Below are positions 59,606-64,000 of a stretch of DNA of 64,000 bases, one piece after another (within the stretch, counting starts at the first letter, position 1; each line of letters starts with the position of its first letter). The notes under the pieces were generated by a model. That model ran no database searches, was not told the DNA's origin, and saw nothing but the letters and a program-made list of their open reading frames with translations. The DNA lies in the NCBI GenBank assembly GCA_020523885.1, contig JAJAPY010000003.1, positions 124,001 through 188,000 on the forward strand, read 5' to 3'. A program made the position numbers and the translations under genes. Source of the stretch: Candidatus Liberimonas magnetica (GTDB lineage: Bacteria > Elusimicrobiota > Endomicrobiia > Endomicrobiales > JAFGIL01).

Positions 59606-60652
59606 ATGGCAATTAAAATCGGCATTAATGGTTTTGGCAGGATCGGACGTTTAGTAGCTCGTTCAATATTGGAGAGAAAGGACAACAACCTGGAGTTGGT
59701 AGCTATAAATGACTTAACGGATTCAAAAACAAATGCGCACCTTTTTAAATATGACTCGGTTCACGGGACATACTCTGGAGAAGTAAAAGCAAGCGGTGAA
59801 GATGAATTAATGGTTGACGGCAATAAAATAAAGGTGTTCAAGAAGACGGACCCGGCAGAGCTTCCCTGGAAGGATGCAGGGGTTGAAATAGTAGTTGAAT
59901 CAACAGGGCTTTTTACGATCAAAAAAGATGGAGTAAACAAAAAGGGGAAAGTAGTCAAAGGGGCAGAGAATCACATCACTAAAGGCGGGGCCAAGAAAGT
60001 TATTATTTCTGCCCCTTCGCAGGGTGAGGACATCACAATAGTCCTGGGCTGTAATGAAGATAAATATGACCCTAAAAACCATCATGTAATTTCTAACGCG
60101 TCATGCACCACAAACTGCCTTGGCCCGGTTGCAAAAGTGATCAATGACAATTGGGGAATAGAAAAAGGTTTAATGACCACTATCCATGCTTACACAAATG
60201 ACCAGAAAGTACAGGATATGGTCCATTCTGACCTAAGAAGAGCGCGGGCAGCCGGGCTTTCGATGATACCCACTTCAACCGGAGCCGCAAAGGCAATCGG
60301 CCTTGTTATACCTGAACTTAAAGGCAAGCTTGATGGATTTGCGATAAGAGTACCGGTCGCCAATGTGTCCGTTGTAGACCTTACAATGAAACTTTCCAAG
60401 AAAGCGTCGGTAGAAGAAATAAATGCAGCTTTCAAGGAAGCCTGTAATGGCAAGATGAAAGGTATTCTCGGCTATTCAGAGGAACCCCTTGTTTCAATAG
60501 ATTTCAATCATTGCGCTTTAAGCTCCATAGTAGATGCCTTAAGCACCAAAATTATCGAAGGCGATTTCTTAAAGGTTCTTTCCTGGTACGACAATGAATG
60601 GGGCTATTCCAATAGAGTAGTTGACCTGATTAAATATATTTCCGCAAAATGA
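59606..60652 (+). CDS. gap: Glyceraldehyde-3-phosphate dehydrogenase, type I
   Basis: A 348-aa enzyme: [14 protein letters not shown] (NAD-binding), [12 protein letters not shown] with the catalytic Cys167, His194 in [10 protein letters not shown], and [11 protein letters not shown] at the C terminus. Asp36 in AINDLTD indicates NAD preference. It carries a slightly longer than usual loop around [14 protein letters not shown]. It converts glyceraldehyde 3-phosphate to 1,3-bisphosphoglycerate, the substrate of pgk downstream. It has its own strong promoter. Probably expressed with pgk, although a 185-bp repeat-containing gap separates them. Confidence 0.98.
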   Translation: MAIKIGINGFGRIGRLVARSILERKDNNLELVAINDLTDSKTNAHLFKYDSVHGTYSGEVKASGEDELMVDGNKIKVFKKTDPAELPWKDAGVEIVVESTGLFTIKKDGVNKKGKVVKGAENHITKGGAKKVIISAPSQGEDITIVLGCNEDKYDPKNHHVISNASCTTNCLGPVAKVINDNWGIEKGLMTTIHAYTNDQKVQDMVHSDLRRARAAGLSMIPTSTGAAKAIGLVIPELKGKLDGFAIRVPVANVSVVDLTMKLSKKASVEEINAAFKEACNGKMKGILGYSEEPLVSIDFNHCALSSIVDALSTKIIEGDFLKVLSWYDNEWGYSNRVVDLIKYISAK

Positions 60653-60679
60653 TGGGTAAAGTTCAATTATTAAAGCACG

Positions 60680-60810
60680 AATTTCGAAAAAATATTCAAT
60701 AACCAAAACAGAAAAAAGATAAATTCAAGCATGTAAGTTGGTGTTTTTGGATTTAGACAATTTGATATTGCAGTTTTTTTCGGATTTCGAAATTGTAGTT
60801 TCGAAATTAC
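60680..60810. repeat. Degenerate-word inverted repeat, AATTTCGAAA family, between gap and pgk
   Basis: The left part AATTTCGAAAAAATATTC and AATAACCAAAACAG (60680-60711) faces TTGGATTTAGACAATTTG, GGATTTCGAAATTGTAG and TTTCGAAATTAC (up to 60810), an imperfect reverse complement. It fills most of the 185-bp gap; an AGGAGG site for pgk follows at about 60825. Confidence 0.65.
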
Positions 60811-60837
60811 TAAGCGTAGTTTGCAGGAGGAAATTAG

Positions 60838-62052
60838 ATGAAAATAACAATCAAAGACATAAACCTGAAAGGTAAAAAGGTGCTCGTAAGAGTCGACTAC
60901 AATGTTCCTTTGGATGAGAAAGGCCAGATCACGAACGATAAACGTATTGTAGCCACACTTCCTACGATCAAGTATATTCTGGAACAGAATGCATCTATAA
61001 TCCTTATGTCGCATCTTGGAAGGCCGAAAGGAAAAGTAGATCCAAAGATGAGCCTTAAGCCTGCTGCAAAACGCTTGAGTGAACTGCTTGGCAAAGAAGT
61101 CAAAATTGCGCCGGATTGTGTCGGGGAAGAAGTTAAAAAAACGGCAGTACAGCTGAAAAACGGCGAAGTCTTACTCCTTGAAAATTTAAGGTTTCACCCT
61201 GAAGAAGAAAAAAATGATGACAAGTTTTCAAAAGAACTGGCATCACTTGGGGAAGTTTTTGTCCAGGATGCTTTTGGGTCAGTCCACAGGCCCCACGCTT
61301 CCACAGCAGGAATAGCTAAATACATAAAAATAAAAGCTGCGGGTTTCCTTCTGGAGAAGGAAATAAAGTTTTTAGGCGATGAACTAAAAAACCCGAAACA
61401 GCCGTACCTGGCCATTCTTGGCGGAGCAAAAGTATCGGATAAAATAAGCATTATTGAAAACCTGATGAACAAAGTAAATTCCTTGATAATTGGCGGAGGA
61501 ATGGCGTACACATTCTTACTGGCAAAAGGGATTTCTATAGGCAACTCCCTGCTTGAACCTGACAAGATCGAAACAGCAAAAAAAATAATGCAGATCGCTT
61601 TAGATAAGAAGATAAGGCTTTTCCTTCCTCTTGACCACGTAATAGTAGACAAAATAGATTTCGCAAACAAGAAAGTTGACGCCTCTGGAGTAATAAAAAC
61701 AACCGAAGGTGCGGAAATACCGGACGGTTTCATAGGCGTGGACATTGGTCCCATGACCATTGCACGGATAGCACCGGTAATACTTGAGGCTAAGACTATC
61801 GTGTGGAACGGGCCCATGGGCGTATTTGAAATAGATGAATTCTCAAAAGGCACCATTGAGATAGCGAAACTTGTCGCTCAATCAACAGAAAAAGGAGCGG
61901 TTTCGGTTATCGGTGGAGGAGATTCCATATCCGCAGTAAAGAAAGCCGGCGTAGATAAAAAAATAACGCATATATCTACAGGCGGCGGCGCTTCTTTAGA
62001 ATACCTTGAAGGCAAGGAACTCCCGGGCATAGCCGTGCTCCCGGACAAATAA
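60838..62052 (+). CDS. pgk: Phosphoglycerate kinase
   Basis: A 404-aa enzyme with VLVRVDYNVPL near the N terminus (3-PGA site), MSHLGRPKG, LLENLRFHPEEEKND, QDAFGSVHRPHAST, ILGGAKVSDKI and the C-terminal VSVIGGGDSISAVKKAG and STGGGASLEYLEG for nucleotide binding. All positions look intact. It makes ATP and 3-phosphoglycerate in glycolysis, between gap and apgM. The ATG has a full AGGAGG site. A short hairpin follows its stop. Confidence 0.98.
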   Translation: MKITIKDINLKGKKVLVRVDYNVPLDEKGQITNDKRIVATLPTIKYILEQNASIILMSHLGRPKGKVDPKMSLKPAAKRLSELLGKEVKIAPDCVGEEVKKTAVQLKNGEVLLLENLRFHPEEEKNDDKFSKELASLGEVFVQDAFGSVHRPHASTAGIAKYIKIKAAGFLLEKEIKFLGDELKNPKQPYLAILGGAKVSDKISIIENLMNKVNSLIIGGGMAYTFLLAKGISIGNSLLEPDKIETAKKIMQIALDKKIRLFLPLDHVIVDKIDFANKKVDASGVIKTTEGAEIPDGFIGVDIGPMTIARIAPVILEAKTIVWNGPMGVFEIDEFSKGTIEIAKLVAQSTEKGAVSVIGGGDSISAVKKAGVDKKITHISTGGGASLEYLEGKELPGIAVLPDK

Positions 62053-62070
62053 ATTAGCATCGCTAATTTT
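62051..62070 (+). terminator. Short hairpin after pgk
   Basis: AAATTAGC (62051-62058), ATC loop and GCTAATTT (62062-62069), starting in the stop codon, then TAAATT. Weak terminator. Confidence 0.5.
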
Positions 62071-62072
62071 AA

Positions 62073-62106
62073 ATTACAGTGATAACTGTAATGATTACGG
62101 TGATTA
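62073..62106. repeat. Intergenic copy of the ATTACAGTGATA/GATTACGGTGATTA family
   Basis: ATTACAGT-GATA-ACTGTAAT (62073-62092) is a perfect 8-bp hairpin, followed at once by GATTACGGTGATTA (62093-62106), the exact family word. Lies in the 67-bp pgk-apgM gap. Confidence 0.75.
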
Positions 62107-62119
62107 TTAGAGGCAAAAC

Positions 62120-63325
62120 ATGATAACTCAGGAATTCTTAAAGAAACTGGTAACTACTAACGAAAACAAGATTGTTATGCTTGTCTTTGACGGGCTAGGA
62201 GGTTTGCCGAATGAAACCGGAAAGACTGAACTTGAAAGCGCAAAACACCCGAACCTTGATAAGTTTATAGAAAACGGTATATGCGGCTTTTCGGATCCGA
62301 TCGCACCCGGCATAACTCCTGGTTCAGGCCCGGCTCATGTGGCCTTATTCGGCTATAATCCGTTGGAACACGAGATCGGCCGCGGGCTTTTGGATACTTT
62401 AGGGATTGATTTTGATTTTACAAAACAAGACCTGGCAGCCCGCGGCAACTTTGCCACCTGTGATAAGAACGGAATAATTACAGATAGAAGAGCGGGAAGA
62501 ATCGCAAGCGATAAAAGCGCCAGGTTTTGTAATGAAATATTAAAAGACATAGTTATCGAAGGCATAAAGACCTTTGTTTTGCCTGTAAAAGAGCACCGTT
62601 TTTCTGTTATTTTCCGCGGTGAAGGTTTAAGCGATAAATTGGCTGATACAGACCCTCAAAAAGAGGGATTGAAAGCCCTGCCAGTAAAAAACTTAGACAA
62701 AAATGCCGAATTTTCTGCCAAAATAGTCACCAAATTCATTCAAATAGCCAATGACAGATTGAAAAATGAGCAGCCGGCAAATACAGTACTCCTAAGGGGT
62801 TTCTCAAAGATGATAGATATACCGCAATTTACAGATACATATCAGCTTAAATCAGCTGCTATAGCTCTTTATCCAATGTATAGGGGGCTTGCAAGGCTGG
62901 TAGGCATGGAAGTGTTAAAGACCGGGACAACGATAGAAAGTGAGTTTCAAACCTTAAAGGAAAACTTTAATAAATACGATTTTTTCTTTATTCATATAAA
63001 ACAAACTGATTCATCAGGCGAGGATGGGGATTTCTCTAGAAAAGTAAAAGCCATAGAGGAAGCTGATGCTTCTATAAAAACCCTCGTTGAATTGAACCCT
63101 TCAGTAGTTGTTGTTACCGGGGACCATTCAACTCCGGCTGTATGGCACGGGCATTCCTGGCACCCTGTTCCTTTAATGATAAGTGCAAAGTTCTGCCGTA
63201 AAGACAACTCTAAGAGCTTTAATGAAAAAGAATGCATTACAGGCGGGCTCGGGAGAATATCTGCTCAGAGTATTATGGCATTAGCACTGGCCAATGCCGG
63301 AAAACTGAATAAATACGGTGCTTAA
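62120..63325 (+). CDS. apgM: 2,3-bisphosphoglycerate-independent phosphoglycerate mutase, ApgM (archaeal) type
   Basis: A 401-aa alkaline-phosphatase-superfamily enzyme with MLVFDGLGGLPNE (metal Asp), PGITPGSGPAHVALFGYNP carrying the phospho-acceptor Ser, TDRRAGRIASDKSA and VTGDHSTPAVWHGHSWHP (metal His). The distinct layout and ~400-aa length are of the ApgM group, common in archaea and some bacteria, unlike the 510-aa GpmI. It interconverts 3- and 2-phosphoglycerate, continuing the gap-pgk set. The three-gene series likely forms a glycolysis operon broken by repeats. Confidence 0.96.
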   Translation: MITQEFLKKLVTTNENKIVMLVFDGLGGLPNETGKTELESAKHPNLDKFIENGICGFSDPIAPGITPGSGPAHVALFGYNPLEHEIGRGLLDTLGIDFDFTKQDLAARGNFATCDKNGIITDRRAGRIASDKSARFCNEILKDIVIEGIKTFVLPVKEHRFSVIFRGEGLSDKLADTDPQKEGLKALPVKNLDKNAEFSAKIVTKFIQIANDRLKNEQPANTVLLRGFSKMIDIPQFTDTYQLKSAAIALYPMYRGLARLVGMEVLKTGTTIESEFQTLKENFNKYDFFFIHIKQTDSSGEDGDFSRKVKAIEEADASIKTLVELNPSVVVVTGDHSTPAVWHGHSWHPVPLMISAKFCRKDNSKSFNEKECITGGLGRISAQSIMALALANAGKLNKYGA

Positions 63326-63354
63326 TTGATTAAAATATAGTTTTTTGATAGAAT
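63326..63354 (+). promoter_or_regulatory. Promoter of secG
   Basis: TTGATT (63326-63331), 17-bp spacer, TAGAAT (63349-63354). It overlaps the apgM stop and lies 22 bp before the secG ATG at 63376, whose ribosome site is GTGAGG. Confidence 0.6.
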
Positions 63355-63375
63355 AAAACCGTGTGAGGTAATATT

Positions 63376-63678
63376 ATGTATGTAATGGTAGTAGTTCTTC
63401 ATGTAATTGTTTGTATAGGACTTGTATTAATAGTTCTTCTTCAATCAGGAAAAGGTGGAGGAATAGCCGGGTTATTTGGAGGAGGCGGTTCTGACCAGCT
63501 GTTTAGCGCACCTTCAGGAATGATCTTTATTAAAAAAGTTACCGTAGTAATGGCTATTGTGTTCATTTTGACGTCGCTTTTCCTTACTATATCGACTTCT
63601 AGAAGAGAATTCAGTTCTGTTACATCAAGGATCCCGATTCCGGTAGAAGCTCCTCAGCCTCCGGTACCCGGACAATAA
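63376..63678 (+). CDS. secG: Preprotein translocase subunit SecG
   Basis: A 100-aa protein with two membrane helices. The loop between them carries GKGGGIAGLFGGGGSDQLF, the classic SecG motif. SecG assists SecYE in the translocase. The C-terminal tail RIPIPVEAPQPPVPGQ is Pro-rich and short. Directly downstream of a glycolysis gene and ahead of tRNA-Leu, an arrangement seen in many bacteria. It has its own promoter-like sequence. Confidence 0.95.
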   Translation: MYVMVVVLHVIVCIGLVLIVLLQSGKGGGIAGLFGGGGSDQLFSAPSGMIFIKKVTVVMAIVFILTSLFLTISTSRREFSSVTSRIPIPVEAPQPPVPGQ

Positions 63679-63681
63679 CTT

Positions 63682-63792
63682 AACAGAGACCAGTGAGCAG
63701 TAACCAGTGACCAATGAACCTTAAAGACTGGTCAATGGGAACGATTTTGGGTGTTGTCCCTCTGGTCACTGGTAACTGATTACTGTTAACTG
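63682..63792. repeat. Degenerate-word inverted repeat, ACCAGTGACCAGT family
   Basis: Left arm ACAGAGACCAGTGAGC plus AGTAACCAGTGACC (63682-63712). Right arm CTGGTCACTGGTAAC plus TGATTACTGTTAACTG (63762-63792). AAAGACTGGTCAATGGG and TTGTCCCTC lie between. It sits between secG and tRNA-Leu. Confidence 0.82.
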
Positions 63793-63797
63793 TAAAT

Positions 63798-63879
63798 GCT
63801 GGGGTGGCGGAATTGGCATACGCGCACGTTTGAGGGGCGTGTCTCGTAAGAGATGCGGGTTCAAGTCCCGCCCCCAGCA
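63798..63879 (+). tRNA. tRNA-Leu (anticodon GAG)
   Basis: Acceptor stem GCTGGGG (63798-63804) pairs with CCCCAGC (63872-63878), discriminator A at 63879. The anticodon stem is CACGT (63825-63829)/GCGTG (63837-63841) with loop TTGAGGG, anticodon GAG at 63832-63834. A long variable arm (TCTCGTAAGAGA) marks a class II tRNA, and the T arm has GGTTCAAGTCCC. CCA is not encoded. It reads CUC/CUU leucine codons. Confidence 0.96.
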
Positions 63880-63940
63880 CTTAATAAGTTTAGAGTTTAG
63901 AGTGAAACCAAAAGAAACACCTTAATTTCGGAGGGGTAAA

Positions 63941-64000
63941 ATGAGATACCTTTGCATGATTTTAGGTTTTATTACTGGAAAATGGTCTGTAAAGTGCCGG
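63941..64000 (+). CDS. Start of a further gene, cut by the window end
   Basis: ATG at 63941 preceded 4 nt upstream by a strong GGAGGGG site (63930-63936). The visible 20 residues (MRYLCMILGFITGKWSVKCR) have a hydrophobic start but no assignable family. The product is unknown. Confidence 0.5.
   Translation, partial: MRYLCMILGFITGKWSVKCR

Noticed and set aside
61194-61856. 220-aa reverse-strand open frame opposite pgk
   Set aside because: Pgk is unmistakable on the forward strand; the antisense product is low-complexity Ser/Ile-rich.
28166-62106. CRISPR array suspected from the recurring GATTAC words
   Set aside because: Copies are scattered in different gaps, degenerate and inverted, with no regular spacing, spacers or cas genes.

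Overview
This window comes from an AT-rich (by eye under 40% GC), Gram-negative-type bacterium. Outer-membrane logic is clear: a Wza-like polysaccharide export protein with SLBB domains, a secretin, two beta-barrel proteins, two ADP-heptose-type glycosyltransferases and a lipoprotein. Nothing here is a decisive taxonomic marker. Paralog-rich glycosyltransferases, domain fusions, an archaeal-type ApgM and unusual intergenic repeats suggest an uncultured lineage (for example near Elusimicrobiota or Omnitrophota), but that is a guess.

Region 1 (1-4590): a barrel protein fused to a CsgG-like domain, a nucleotidyltransferase-fold protein, and a reverse-strand ABC-2 exporter pair (ATPase and permease) separated by a dispersed repeat element. 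Region 2 (4633-43909): about 39 kb of almost entirely forward-strand exopolysaccharide genes. It starts at a sigma70-type promoter with two membrane-anchored proteins (one carrying a glycogen-binding-like E-set), then the outer-membrane exporter and a BY-kinase/co-polymerase. Next come sugar-nucleotide epimerases, a Wzy/WaaL-type polymerase, a Wzx flippase, many GT4/GT2/GT9/GT39 glycosyltransferases, methyltransferases, and an MBOAT plus SGNH acylation pair. The rest includes FemAB-methyltransferase and GT9-ATP-grasp fusions, three PHP phosphoesterases, a DegT aminotransferase, a WbqC-like protein, an ExeA-like ATPase, a PIG-L deacetylase and a WecA/MraY-like initiating transferase. Together these cover initiation, assembly, decoration, flipping, polymerisation and export of a complex polysaccharide.

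Region 3 (43964-48111, reverse): a GT39-PAP2 fusion, a dolichol-phosphate-mannose-synthase-like GT2 and a GT9 enzyme, which fit lipid-linked sugar donor synthesis and transfer. Region 4 (48196-53864): LarE, then a polyamine set (carboxynorspermidine decarboxylase, carboxynorspermidine synthase-like dehydrogenase, a PLP-dependent Orn/Lys/Arg decarboxylase) and a DksA/TraR zinc-finger protein. Region 5 (53903-59330): a compact Tad/Flp-like locus with a prepilin peptidase, a FIST protein and a 66-residue partner on the reverse strand. On the forward strand are a secretin-domain-only protein, a Flp-type pilin, a secreted helical protein built of 18-residue repeats, a lipoprotein and a TadE-like pseudopilin. 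No assembly ATPase or TadB/C is present. Region 6 (59531-64000): gap, pgk, apgM, secG, tRNA-Leu(GAG) and the start of one more gene.

The most unusual structure is not a gene. Many intergenic gaps contain long imperfect hairpins, each built from a short word (7-16 nt) repeated with drift on one arm and reverse-complemented on the other. At least seven word families are visible, and arms often begin exactly at a stop codon. A second repeat type (two copies, 3744-3856 and 59330-59524), a nested palindrome (50418-50561) and a repeat remnant translated in frame inside a gene (44870-44893) add to this repeat load. There is no transposase, CRISPR array or rRNA in the window.
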